Assembly: GCA_934130045.1 (NCBI GenBank)
Contig: CAKOXI010000016.1
Location: forward strand, 1 to 24,881
Source: an uncultured Bacilli bacterium
GTDB lineage: Bacteria; Bacillota_I; Bacilli_A; RF39; UBA660
Length of the DNA: 24,881 nt
Direction of reading: 5' to 3'
Shown here: in pieces, positions 1-7,113 of the stretch
Layout: the number at the start of each line of letters is the position of its first letter
Position numbering within the stretch: position 1 is the stretch's first letter
The notes under the pieces: generated by a model
The model's database searches: none
Seen by the model: only the letters and a program-made list of their open reading frames with translations
What the model was told of the DNA's origin: nothing
Position numbers and translations under genes: made by a program

Positions 1-51
1 TTAAGCACTTTAACGCCGACAATAGTGTAAGCGAAGATAGGTAGTTGCCAA
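1..51 (+). rRNA. rrf: 5S ribosomal RNA, 3' end only (partial)
   Basis: The first bases read as the 3' half of a bacterial 5S rRNA: a GTTAAGC-like start (TTAAGCACTTTAACGCCGA), then the GCGAAGATAGGTAGTTGCCA segment, which matches the usual GAGAGTAGGACGTTGCCA 3' arm. A long T-run follows directly, as expected for the end of an rRNA operon. The 5' half and any 16S/23S genes lie outside the window. The exact mature 3' end is uncertain by a few bases. Confidence 0.8.
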
Positions 52-70
52 TTTTTTTTTTGCTTTTTTT
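52..70 (+). terminator. T-rich end of the rRNA operon
   Basis: A run of ten T's, then GC and seven more T's, directly follows the 5S sequence. No strong separate hairpin is visible, so the folded 5S 3' region plus the U-tract probably serves as the terminator. Confidence 0.45.
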
Positions 71-98
71 ATATAATATTAAAAATTTTTTTTATTAA

Positions 99-127
99 TT
101 TACTTCTAAAAATTTACATGTTATAAT
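99..127 (+). promoter_or_regulatory. Promoter of the tsaE-tsaB-rimI-tsaD operon
   Basis: TTTACT at 99-104 (-35), a 17-base spacer, and TATAAT at 122-127 (-10). TG at 119-120 makes it an extended -10 (TGTTATAAT). The predicted start site near 134 falls on the GGTGAT ribosome binding site, so the leader would be only about 10 nt. Confidence 0.6.
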
Positions 128-143
128 AATTATGGTGATAAGA

Positions 144-593
144 ATGGAATATAAGATAACAACAAGAAATGAAATGGAAACAATTGAAATTGCACAAAAT
201 TTTGAATCAGAAAAATTTCCAAATATGATTATTTGTTTAAATGGTGAATTAGGTAGTGGAAAAACAATATTTACTAAGGGTATTGCAAACGCATTAGGTA
301 TAACAGAAACTATTACATCTCCTACATTTACAATTATAAAAGAATATAATGGTGAGTTACCATTATATCATATGGATGTATATAGACTGGATGGAAATAC
401 TGAAGGATTAGGTATTGAAGAATATTTTTCAAAAGGTGGGGTTGTAATTATTGAATGGGCTGATACAATCAAAGATATTTTACCAAATGAACGTTTAGAT
501 ATAAAATTCAAAGTAGTTGATGAAAATAAAAGAATTTTAATTATTAAACCATATGGGAAAAAATATGAAGATTTATGTGAGGCTGTTTTATGA
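144..593 (+). CDS. tsaE: tRNA t6A biosynthesis ATPase TsaE
   Basis: This is the small P-loop ATPase that works with TsaB and TsaD to put threonylcarbamoyl on A37 of ANN-decoding tRNAs in the cytoplasm. The 149-aa protein has a Walker A motif (GELGSGKT, about residues 30-37), the family block SPTFTIIKEY and the HMDVYRL and IEWAD motifs; the length is normal. I chose the ATG at 144 over the in-frame ATG at 132 because GGTGAT (134-139) is then a well-placed ribosome binding site, and the upstream ATG overlaps it. The stop codon TGA overlaps the tsaB start (ATGA), so the two are translationally coupled. First gene of a five-gene cluster. Identity is secure from motifs and synteny. Confidence 0.95.
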   Translation: MEYKITTRNEMETIEIAQNFESEKFPNMIICLNGELGSGKTIFTKGIANALGITETITSPTFTIIKEYNGELPLYHMDVYRLDGNTEGLGIEEYFSKGGVVIIEWADTIKDILPNERLDIKFKVVDENKRILIIKPYGKKYEDLCEAVL

Positions 594-1225
594 TAGATTT
601 ATTTATAGATACATCTATAAAATATGTAACTATTTCTGTGATTGAATCAGATAATATTATTTACACTTTTCATGAGAAAATAATGGAAGATTTATCTGTT
701 AAAATTCTTTCAATAATAGATAATGCTTTGAAAAAAACTAATAAAAATGTAAGTGATATAAATAAAATTTATGTTGTTAATGGACCTGGTAGTTTTACTG
801 GAATAAGAATAGGTTTAACTATTGTAAAGGTTTTAGCTTGGTCATTAAATATTAGTGTTTTTCCAGTTTCTTCATTAGAGTTAATTGCAACAACTGAGGT
901 AAACAAGGATTATATAGTCCCATGCATTGACGCAAGAAGAGAAAATGGATATTTAGGATTATATGATAAAGATTTAAACATTATTAAAAATGATCAATTC
1001 TGTAATATAAATGATTTTTTGAAAAAAAATTGTTTAAAGGATAATTATGCATTAGTAACATATGATGATATAAATGTTGAAAATAGAGTATTTCCAAACA
1101 TTGACATAATGAGAGTAATAAAAAAACATAAAAATGACAAATCTGTTAATCCACATTTATTAAATCCAAATTACTTAAAAAATACAGAAGCTGAAGAAAA
1201 ATTAAAACATGATAAGAAAAATTAG
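590..1225 (+). CDS. tsaB: tRNA t6A biosynthesis protein TsaB
   Basis: TsaB is the inactive ASKHA-fold partner of TsaD in the t6A complex, serving as scaffold for TsaD and TsaE. The 211-aa protein begins MIDLFIDTS and contains the hallmark block NGPGSFTGIRIGL (about residues 63-75), followed by a divergent C-terminal half, as is usual for the family. The start overlaps the tsaE stop by 4 bases, and the end overlaps the next gene by 17 bases. Expression should be driven by the promoter before tsaE. No anomalies seen. Confidence 0.93.
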   Translation: MIDLFIDTSIKYVTISVIESDNIIYTFHEKIMEDLSVKILSIIDNALKKTNKNVSDINKIYVVNGPGSFTGIRIGLTIVKVLAWSLNISVFPVSSLELIATTEVNKDYIVPCIDARRENGYLGLYDKDLNIIKNDQFCNINDFLKKNCLKDNYALVTYDDINVENRVFPNIDIMRVIKKHKNDKSVNPHLLNPNYLKNTEAEEKLKHDKKN

Positions 1226-1610
1226 TTCTAATGATATAAATATTTTAAATAAATTAGCCAGCAACTTTAACATTGTTTTAAAGAAAAATAATATTGATCA
1301 AGGAAATTTTATCGGTTATTTTATTGATGAAAATTTGATTGGATATATGGATTATTCTATATATTATGAAAGAGCGGAAATAAACTATATTTTTGTTGAA
1401 AAAAAATATAGAAATAAACTTGTAGCATCAAAACTAATGGAATATTTTTTAAAAGAAAATGGTAATTTAGAAAATGTTACATTGGAAGTTAGAGAAAATA
1501 ATAATATTGCCATAAATTTTTACAAAAAATATGGATTCGTTGAATGTGCTAAAAGAAAAAAATATTATGGTAATGAAGATGCAATTTTAATGATTAGAAA
1601 AGAAGTGTAG
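1209..1610 (+). CDS. rimI: GNAT-family N-acetyltransferase, RimI-like
   Basis: A 133-aa GNAT-fold acetyltransferase. In this operon position the family is usually RimI, which acetylates the N-terminal alanine of ribosomal protein S18 using acetyl-CoA. Seen: an INYIFVEKKYR strand and helix (motif A region), the RimI-type segment LEVRENNNIAINFYKKYGF (about residues 96-114), and a short C-terminal strand. The acetyl-CoA loop is degenerate: the usual R-x-x-G-x-G/A reads RNKLVA, lacking the first glycine. The protein is somewhat shorter than typical RimI (about 150 aa). Placement between tsaB and tsaD is the classical tsaB-rimI-tsaD order. Substrate is inferred from synteny only. Confidence 0.8.
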   Translation: MIRKISSNDINILNKLASNFNIVLKKNNIDQGNFIGYFIDENLIGYMDYSIYYERAEINYIFVEKKYRNKLVASKLMEYFLKENGNLENVTLEVRENNNIAINFYKKYGFVECAKRKKYYGNEDAILMIRKEV

Positions 1611-1612
1611 TA

Positions 1613-2617
1613 ATGAAAGATTTTTATATACTAGCAATAGAATCAAGTTGCGATGAAACCAGTGTTTCTATTGTAAAAAATGGTAATCAAGAAATATCAA
1701 CAGTGGTTTTATCACAAATGGATACACATGCAAATTATGGTGGGGTCGTTCCAGAAATTGCCAGCCGTATGCATATAGAAAATATTACAATAGTTTTAGA
1801 AGAAGCTTTGAAAAAATCGAATTTGAAAATGGATCAAATTGATGCCTTTGCTGTAACCTACGGTCCAGGATTAATTGGCTCATTATTAATTGGTGTAGAA
1901 GCCGCTAAAACACTCGCATATATTTATGATAAACCACTTATACCAGTAAATCATATTGCTGGTCATATATATGCGAATAATTTAGAAAATGAAATGAAAT
2001 TTCCATTAATCGCATTAGTTGTTAGTGGTGGGCATACGGAAATAGTTTACATGAAGGATCATTATAGCTTTAAAAAAATTGGTGGTACATTAGATGATGC
2101 TGTTGGAGAAGCATATGATAAGGTTGCTAGAGTATTAAATTTACCTTATCCAGGAGGACCACTAGTAGATAAATTAGCCCAAAAAGGAATTGACACATAC
2201 AATCTTCCCTTACCAAAGGATGATGAAAGTTTTGATTTTAGCTTTAGTGGAATAAAAAGTGCAGTGATAAATATTAGGCATAATGAAGAACAAAAAGGAA
2301 ATAATATTAATATTGATAATTTAGCTACATCATTTCAAAATAGAGTTGTAAAGATATTATCAAAAAAAACATTAAGAGCATTGAAAAAGTATAACGTAAA
2401 TAATTTAATAATTGCTGGTGGTGTTGCTGCTAATAAAGGAATAAGAGAAGAATTTAAAAAAATGTGCGATGATAATCATATTACATTATCTATTCCAAGA
2501 ATAGATAGATGTACTGATAATGCAGCTATGATAGGTGCAGCAGGTTTTTATGCATATAAAGTTGGTAAGAGAGCGGATATATATTTAAATGCTGAAGCAT
2601 CAATTGATCTTAATTAG
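1613..2617 (+). CDS. tsaD: tRNA N6-threonylcarbamoyladenosine transferase TsaD
   Basis: The catalytic subunit of the t6A complex, transferring the threonylcarbamoyl group from threonylcarbamoyl-AMP to tRNA A37. The 334-aa length is normal. Seen: the N-terminal ESSCDETSVSIV, GPGLIGSLLIG, the metal-binding histidines in VNHIAGHIYAN (about residues 111-121), VVSGGHTEIVYM, FSFSGIKSAV, and the C-terminal IAGGVAANKGIR and DNAAMIGAAG blocks. It starts 2 bases after the preceding stop, with AGAAGTG as a weak ribosome binding site, so coupling is likely. All key residues are present. Confidence 0.96.
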   Translation: MKDFYILAIESSCDETSVSIVKNGNQEISTVVLSQMDTHANYGGVVPEIASRMHIENITIVLEEALKKSNLKMDQIDAFAVTYGPGLIGSLLIGVEAAKTLAYIYDKPLIPVNHIAGHIYANNLENEMKFPLIALVVSGGHTEIVYMKDHYSFKKIGGTLDDAVGEAYDKVARVLNLPYPGGPLVDKLAQKGIDTYNLPLPKDDESFDFSFSGIKSAVINIRHNEEQKGNNINIDNLATSFQNRVVKILSKKTLRALKKYNVNNLIIAGGVAANKGIREEFKKMCDDNHITLSIPRIDRCTDNAAMIGAAGFYAYKVGKRADIYLNAEASIDLN

Positions 2618-2635
2618 TTAAAAAGGGGTGATAAT

Positions 2636-4276
2636 GTGCTTAACGAGGAAGAAAGAAAATATTTATCTTGTCCTAGATTATCTTTGAAAATAAATTATGT
2701 AAAATTTGAAGATAATTTTGATAATAATGATATATTTTATTATTATGGTAATGGAATTATAATTTCTACAATTAATAGTGAAACATATATAGACAAAAAA
2801 ATATATAATGGTGAAGCGTTAAATACATTATTAAATAATATTTTTTCCTGTATAGATACAACAGAACTAATACTACCAATAGAATTATTATCAGTAGAAA
2901 TAATTAGTAAAACATTTGCTAATTTAAATTGTTCTGTTTTAACTATAGAGGAAAATATAAAAATAACTAAGGAACAGCTTGTTGCAATTAACACAAACTG
3001 TAACATAAAAGAATTAAAGGTTTCTGAATTTGATAAATTAAGTAATGAATACAAACTCAATTTTAAGATTGTCCCAAATTTAAAAAAAAGATTCACTAGT
3101 AAAAAATTTGATAATTTGATAATTGATGATATATTTAATTTTAAATATTTTAATATAGAATTACCATTAATTGATGATTTTGAAACAGAGGACAAAAAAA
3201 TTATAAGCGAAAAAAAAGATTTACAGTTAATTATTGATTCTTTAATTGATATTGATTCTCTAACCTTTACTATATTAGATAATGGCAAAGATTCAATTAT
3301 TCAATCTGAAGAAATTATAGAACAAATTGAAAAATCAATTAATAGTAAAATTGAAAATATATATTATATAACTGGTAATCGAAATATAGAAAATATAGAA
3401 GTTTTAAAAAATATTGAAAAGACCCATAAATTATCTATAATGTATGATAAAGATATTATTTGTTCAATTTCAGATTTTTTAAATATGAGAAAACATATAA
3501 ATAAAATTATAGAATCAGTAAAAAAATTTGAATTATCACCATTAGAAAAAACTTTATATTTATATGATTACTTAAAGGATTTTTATAATGTAAATAGTAA
3601 ATATATAAAAGATAAAAAGGCATCAAAATATATTCATAGAATATTTATTGCTAATGAATTAAATAGCCAATCATATGCAGCTTTATATGCAGAAATATTA
3701 AGAGAATTGAAAATACAAGCAACGGATTATTATTTATATACTCCGTTGTCTCAAGAGGTATTTTTAACAAAAGATAATCATGCCAGAACTATGATTTATT
3801 TGATAGATAAAAAATATAAAATAAATGGCTTATTTAGTTGTGATGTAGTATGGGATGCAATAAAAAAGAGTAAACAAAAATATCATTATGAATTTTTTTT
3901 GAACAGAATTGCAAACTTAAAAAAACAATATTCTACTGATGTTTTTAGAAATGATATAGAATTATTATTAGGAAATAAAAGCATAAATGATTTGTCTAAT
4001 AAAGAAATTCAAGTGTTTGAAAAATTATTAAATAAAAATAGCATAAATGCATCTGATGTTGTTAATCTAAGGGAAATAATGAAATGCAATATATCATTAA
4101 AGATATTTTTATATGCTCTATCTGCTGTTAGAGTAGCGCAAGGAAGAGATAAGAAGTCAATAAAATTAGAGTTAGTTGCAATAGTTAATAGAACTAACAA
4201 GAATGAACAGTATACAAATAAATTTTATAATGCAAATGAAGATTTAAAATATTTAGATATTACAATCCCGGATTAA
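2636..4276 (+). CDS. Transglutaminase-fold protein with the catalytic Cys replaced by Ser (unknown function)
   Basis: A 546-aa cytoplasmic protein with no signal peptide or obvious membrane segment. Start is GTG at 2636, preceded by AAGGGGTGAT (2622-2632); the ATG two bases earlier is in another frame. The N-terminal 290 residues are unrecognised. From about 300 the sequence resembles a transglutaminase-like core: S-Q-S-Y-A at 344-348 sits where C-x-G-Y-A is expected, then a DNHARTMIYL segment with His382, and C-D-V-V-W-D at 402-407, matching the usual HAW...DVTWD. The nucleophilic cysteine is therefore Ser344, so protease or transglutaminase activity is doubtful. The gene lies 18 bases after tsaD with no terminator between, so it is probably cotranscribed. 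The fold assignment is by eye. Confidence 0.7.
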   Translation: MLNEEERKYLSCPRLSLKINYVKFEDNFDNNDIFYYYGNGIIISTINSETYIDKKIYNGEALNTLLNNIFSCIDTTELILPIELLSVEIISKTFANLNCSVLTIEENIKITKEQLVAINTNCNIKELKVSEFDKLSNEYKLNFKIVPNLKKRFTSKKFDNLIIDDIFNFKYFNIELPLIDDFETEDKKIISEKKDLQLIIDSLIDIDSLTFTILDNGKDSIIQSEEIIEQIEKSINSKIENIYYITGNRNIENIEVLKNIEKTHKLSIMYDKDIICSISDFLNMRKHINKIIESVKKFELSPLEKTLYLYDYLKDFYNVNSKYIKDKKASKYIHRIFIANELNSQSYAALYAEILRELKIQATDYYLYTPLSQEVFLTKDNHARTMIYLIDKKYKINGLFSCDVVWDAIKKSKQKYHYEFFLNRIANLKKQYSTDVFRNDIELLLGNKSINDLSNKEIQVFEKLLNKNSINASDVVNLREIMKCNISLKIFLYALSAVRVAQGRDKKSIKLELVAIVNRTNKNEQYTNKFYNANEDLKYLDITIPD

Positions 4277-4307
4277 AAAAAATTATTGATTTCTCAATAA
4301 TTTTTTT
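4276..4307. terminator. Bidirectional terminator between convergent genes
   Basis: A perfect 14-bp inverted repeat (4276-4289 with 4294-4307) around a 4-base TTTC loop. One arm starts with seven A's and the other ends with seven T's, so it can end transcription from both the tsa operon (+) and the nucleotidyltransferase gene (-). It overlaps the stop codon region of the minus-strand gene. Confidence 0.85.
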
Positions 4308-5220
4308 ATTTCCATAATTTATTTGGATATACACCATTTTTTATTAATTTTTTTATACTATCAACGACTTCTTGTTTATCTTCTTTATATGTTACTCCAT
4401 GCCACTCTGCTGTTGTAGATAAAACTTTAACTGTGATTTTATTTTCTAAAATTAATTTATAAACAAGATCAGCAATTAAGTATTCACATTTTAAAATATT
4501 ATTTTTATTTTCTATTAAAAACTGTTCAAAATTTTCTTCTATATATTTAAATATTGATGGAGTAAATGTAAGCATATTCATAGAAACTAAATCAGAAGGT
4601 TCCATTTCAAAACTTGGATCACCATTAAGTGGTGAGGCAGTAATTTTATTATCAATAACTTCTACAGAACTTTCTAATAAATCTGATAATATACTATTAT
4701 TGCTTTTGCAAACTCCTCTTTTAACTGCACCATTTTTTGATAAAACATTTTTTATCATATATCCAGTAACACAATAAAGATTTTCATCATTATGCTCATC
4801 TATAAATTTGGATGAAACAGTGTAAGCATCATCGCCATAAAAGTCATCAGCATTTATAATTGTAAATTGTTCATTAATAATATTTTTTGCTTCTAAAATT
4901 GCTTGTGCAGTTCCCCATGGTTTAGTTCTTTCTTGTGGAATTTCAAAATTGTTAGGAATATGCTCTAATTTTTGAAATACATATTCAACATTTATTTTAT
5001 TTTCAATTCTTTTTCCAATCGTTTCTCTAAAAATATCATAGTTTTCTTCTTTTATAATAAAAACAACCTTATTATAACCTGCTTTAATAGCGTCATAAAT
5101 TGAATAATCAATAATAAATTCACCATTAGGACCAACTGGTTCTACTTGTTTTAATCCACCAAATCTAGAACCCATTCCAGCTGCCATAATTAATAATGTT
5201 TTGTTTTTTTCTTTGTTCAT
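4306..5220 (-). CDS. Sugar-phosphate nucleotidyltransferase family protein
   Basis: A 304-aa protein of the NTP-transferase (Rossmann-type GT-A) family, which makes NDP-sugars or similar activated compounds from NTP and a phosphate ester. Seen: the N-terminal nucleotide-binding motif MAAGMGSRFGGLKQ (about residues 12-25), VGPNGEFIIDYSIYDA, KPWGTAQAILEA and the metal-binding INADDFYG (about residues 122-129). The exact sugar is not visible in the sequence; this subgroup is widespread in Clostridia and Bacilli and is usually annotated only to family level. The ribosome binding site is AGAGGT, 8 bases before ATG. Monocistronic, with its own strong promoter and the shared terminator. Confidence 0.88.
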   Translation of the reverse strand: MNKEKNKTLLIMAAGMGSRFGGLKQVEPVGPNGEFIIDYSIYDAIKAGYNKVVFIIKEENYDIFRETIGKRIENKINVEYVFQKLEHIPNNFEIPQERTKPWGTAQAILEAKNIINEQFTIINADDFYGDDAYTVSSKFIDEHNDENLYCVTGYMIKNVLSKNGAVKRGVCKSNNSILSDLLESSVEVIDNKITASPLNGDPSFEMEPSDLVSMNMLTFTPSIFKYIEENFEQFLIENKNNILKCEYLIADLVYKLILENKITVKVLSTTAEWHGVTYKEDKQEVVDSIKKLIKNGVYPNKLWK

Positions 5221-5246
5221 ATATTAACCTCTTTCTTTGTATTTAA

Positions 5247-5275
5247 ATTGTAACATTATATAAATATTAAGTCAA
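5247..5275 (-). promoter_or_regulatory. Promoter of the nucleotidyltransferase gene
   Basis: Reading the minus strand: TTGACT (5275-5270), a 17-base spacer, and TACAAT (5252-5247) with a TG one base upstream (extended -10). About 26 bases separate it from the ATG. The best consensus promoter in the window. Confidence 0.75.
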
Positions 5276-5289
5276 ATAGAAAAAAAGAT

Positions 5290-6075
5290 TTATTTTTTAA
5301 ACCTTTTCTCAATATAAAAAATTAAATAATACATAAGTGTTGCTATAATACATAAAACAATTATTCCAGCGATTACTAGATTCAAATTAAATACCTGTGA
5401 TCCATACATAATTAAATAACCTAGTCCCTCTTTAGAAACTAAAAATTCCCCCATAATAACGCCAATTAAAGACATACTAATATTAATTTTTAAAGTACTA
5501 ATTATATTATTATAGTTATAAGGAAGTATTAATTTAGAATATATTTGAATTTTATTTGCGCCAAGAGATTTCATAAGTTTTATTTTATTTGGATCAGTTC
5601 CACTAAAACCTTCATAAACATTTATAATTGTAATAATTGTTGATATTAGTAAAGCCATAATTATTATGGATTTCATTCCAGCACCAGCCCATATAATTAT
5701 AATTGGTCCTAGTGCCACTTTAGGTAGGCTATTTAGTATTGTTAAATATGGATCAATAACTTTGGCAAAAAATTTGTTCCACCACATTAAAGTCGCAATT
5801 AAGATTCCTATTATAGTACCAAGAAAAAAACTAATAATTGTTTCATAAACTGTTATAAAAATATGCTGATATAAATTGTTTGTTTGATGTAAATTAATTA
5901 TTGTTTCTAAAATTTTTTTGGGACTTGAAAATATAAATGTGTTTATTAAATTAAAATGTGCTAATAATTGCCATATAATTATAAATAAAAAGATTATAAT
6001 AAATTGTGATAATCTAATAAAAAAAGATGTTTTTTTTCTATTTTTTAAATACTCTTTATGTTCTAAACTATACAT
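5290..6075 (-). CDS. ABC transporter permease, NitT/TauT (SsuC/TauC) type
   Basis: The 261-aa membrane subunit of a binding-protein-dependent importer. It has about six hydrophobic helices (first at about residues 20-40) and the EAA loop (EGFSGTDPNKIKLMKSLGANKIQIYSKLILP, given as positions of about 156-186) that contacts the ATPase. I start it at the ATG at 6075 (MYSLEHKEYL) with AAGGAAA as ribosome binding site; the longer TTG start at 6084 has no better site. Its start overlaps the stop of the detached ATPase C-terminus by 8 bases, showing that ATPase and permease were once coupled. Its normal upstream gene is now interrupted, so transcription may come from the element's membrane-protein gene or by readthrough. 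Confidence 0.88.
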   Translation of the reverse strand: MYSLEHKEYLKNRKKTSFFIRLSQFIIIFLFIIIWQLLAHFNLINTFIFSSPKKILETIINLHQTNNLYQHIFITVYETIISFFLGTIIGILIATLMWWNKFFAKVIDPYLTILNSLPKVALGPIIIIWAGAGMKSIIIMALLISTIITIINVYEGFSGTDPNKIKLMKSLGANKIQIYSKLILPYNYNNIISTLKINISMSLIGVIMGEFLVSKEGLGYLIMYGSQVFNLNLVIAGIIVLCIIATLMYYLIFYIEKRFKK

Positions 6076-6241
6076 GAAAATCAATTTCCTTCCAAATTAA
6101 ATCATAATAATAAGAAAATTCCTTTGATTTTCTATTATTAATTGGATTTGATTTATTACTTAAATTTATATCAAATATTTTTTTAATTTTAGTAGGTCTC
6201 TTTGATAAAACAATTACTTTATCTGCCATACTTATTGCCTC
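6068..6241 (-). pseudogene. Detached C-terminal 57 residues of the ABC ATPase (interrupted by the element)
   Basis: On the minus strand this stretch reads, without a stop, EAISMADKVIVLSKRP, then a variable region, ending KEIDFHV and TAG at 6070-6068. EAISMADKVIVLSKRP is the classic sequence following the H-loop (THDIAEA) in NitT/TauT-type ATPases, and exactly this part is missing from the truncated ATPase at 8725-9348. It has no start codon with a good ribosome binding site and is unlikely to be made alone. Removing the 2,528-bp element joins the two parts in frame (HDIA + EAISMADK) into a 250-aa protein, the normal length for the family. No frameshift or stop has accumulated. Confidence 0.9.
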
Positions 6242-6249
6242 GGCAATAA
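6232..6249. repeat. Left attachment site of the element (attL)
   Basis: TTATTGCC-TC-GGCAATAA is a perfect 8-bp inverted repeat around a TC dinucleotide (6240-6241), the geometry expected for a serine-recombinase core. The left half belongs to the ATPase gene (A-I-S codons), the right half to the element. Bases 6234-6248 are repeated, with one mismatch, at 8762-8776. Confidence 0.8.
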
Positions 6250-6251
6250 GG

Positions 6252-6845
6252 TTAATTAAAGTTACTAAAATTAAGATGCAGATCAGATTTATTCTTATTC
6301 TGAAATAGATCTTCCGTATTAATTAATAAATTTTTGTAGTTATTGTTTGTAGTATTTATTATTCCAAGTTTTAAAAGTTCTTGGTTTAATTTTTTATATT
6401 GAACTTTACTTGGTAATTTAGATATAGGTCCTTTAGAGGAATTTATTATTATTTTATCATTAATAGTTGTATAATAAATTATATTTTCCCTACCATTTTC
6501 TCTATATATTATTAAACAATTAATTATGTTCTTTTTCCCTAAATTAATATTTAAAAAATTTATTAGTTTATTATTATTTTTTAAAAGTTTTTTTTGTTTT
6601 TTAGTTAAATTATCTTGTATAATATTTTCATTATATAAAACATAAATAAAATCGTTTAGATTTAAAAGTATATTAATATTTTTAATTATTTTTATTATTC
6701 GAACAACTGGAATAATTATTATAAATTTATAATGTTTAAAAAATTTAAATTCATTTTTTTGTATGTGCTTCAAAATAAACAAATTGCTTATATATAAAAT
6801 TATTAAGAATATTATAGTATTTATTATATATAATTTTAGTAGCAT
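6252..6845 (-). CDS. Hypothetical membrane protein carried by the serine-recombinase element
   Basis: A 197-aa protein not recognised as any family. Residues 4-25 form a strong hydrophobic segment and residues 42-58 a second (FIIIIPVV region), followed by a basic, asparagine/lysine/isoleucine-rich soluble part of about 135 residues containing no cysteines of note. A good ribosome binding site (AGGAGGATAT, then AAAA before ATG) supports translation. The gene points away from the recombinase, and its stop lies about 10 bases inside the left attachment site, so its transcript would run directly into the permease gene. Possible roles (accessory factor, immunity or maintenance, driver of downstream expression) are guesses. 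Confidence 0.7.
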   Translation of the reverse strand: MLLKLYIINTIIFLIILYISNLFILKHIQKNEFKFFKHYKFIIIIPVVRIIKIIKNINILLNLNDFIYVLYNENIIQDNLTKKQKKLLKNNNKLINFLNINLGKKNIINCLIIYRENGRENIIYYTTINDKIIINSSKGPISKLPSKVQYKKLNQELLKLGIINTTNNNYKNLLINTEDLFQNKNKSDLHLNFSNFN

Positions 6846-7008
6846 TTTTATATCCTCCTCATACTCTATATTTTACCGCGGGAATTTAAACTTATCACAT
6901 TGCTTAGATGTATGTCAATATGAAGTAATAAAAAAATATCTATATTTTAAACATTTGATATTATGTTTACATTTTTTTTTATAACATATAATTTATTGGG
7001 TGAAGTCA
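6846..7008. promoter_or_regulatory. Divergent control region of the element
   Basis: This AT-rich gap separates the minus-strand membrane protein from the plus-strand recombinase unit. Toward the recombinase, TTTACA (6966-6971) and TATAAT (6987-6992) form a candidate promoter with a short 15-base spacer. A perfect 7-bp inverted repeat, TAAACAT (6948-6954) and ATGTTTA (6963-6969) with an 8-base spacer, overlaps the -35 and could be an operator. An isolated CCGCGG palindrome lies at about 6887-6892. No convincing promoter is evident for the minus-strand gene. Confidence 0.45.
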
Positions 7009-7113
7009 ATGGCAAATATAGTTAAATTATCAAAAAGTCAACAAAAAAAAATAGTTGAATTCCTTTTAAAAACATCAATTCCTAAAATAATAAATAGTAG
7101 GTTAAAAAAATGA
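7009..7113 (+). CDS. 34-aa small protein coupled to the serine recombinase
   Basis: A short ORF (MANIVKLSKSQQKKIVEFLL, then 14 more residues) preceded by GGGTGA seven bases before the ATG. Its stop overlaps the recombinase start (ATGA), so the two are translationally coupled and the recombinase, which has no strong ribosome binding site of its own, probably depends on it. The peptide is basic with an amphipathic helical pattern. It could be a recombination directionality factor, a small regulator, or only a leader peptide; nothing in the sequence decides this. The good start site and exact coupling are the reasons to believe it is translated. Confidence 0.6.
   Translation: MANIVKLSKSQQKKIVEFLLKTSIPKIINSRLKK

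Noticed and set aside
2743..3288. A 181-aa open frame on the minus strand
   Set aside because: Lies wholly inside the transglutaminase-like gene in antisense, with hydrophobic low-complexity sequence typical of reversed AT-rich coding DNA and no ribosome binding site.
5281..5300. A terminator after the permease gene
   Set aside because: Only an all-A/T run of A's and T's around the stop codon; too weak to call.
6763..6984. A 73-aa plus-strand frame across the start of the element's membrane-protein gene
   Set aside because: It overlaps the N-terminus of a better-supported gene with a strong AGGAGG site and has no ribosome binding site of its own.
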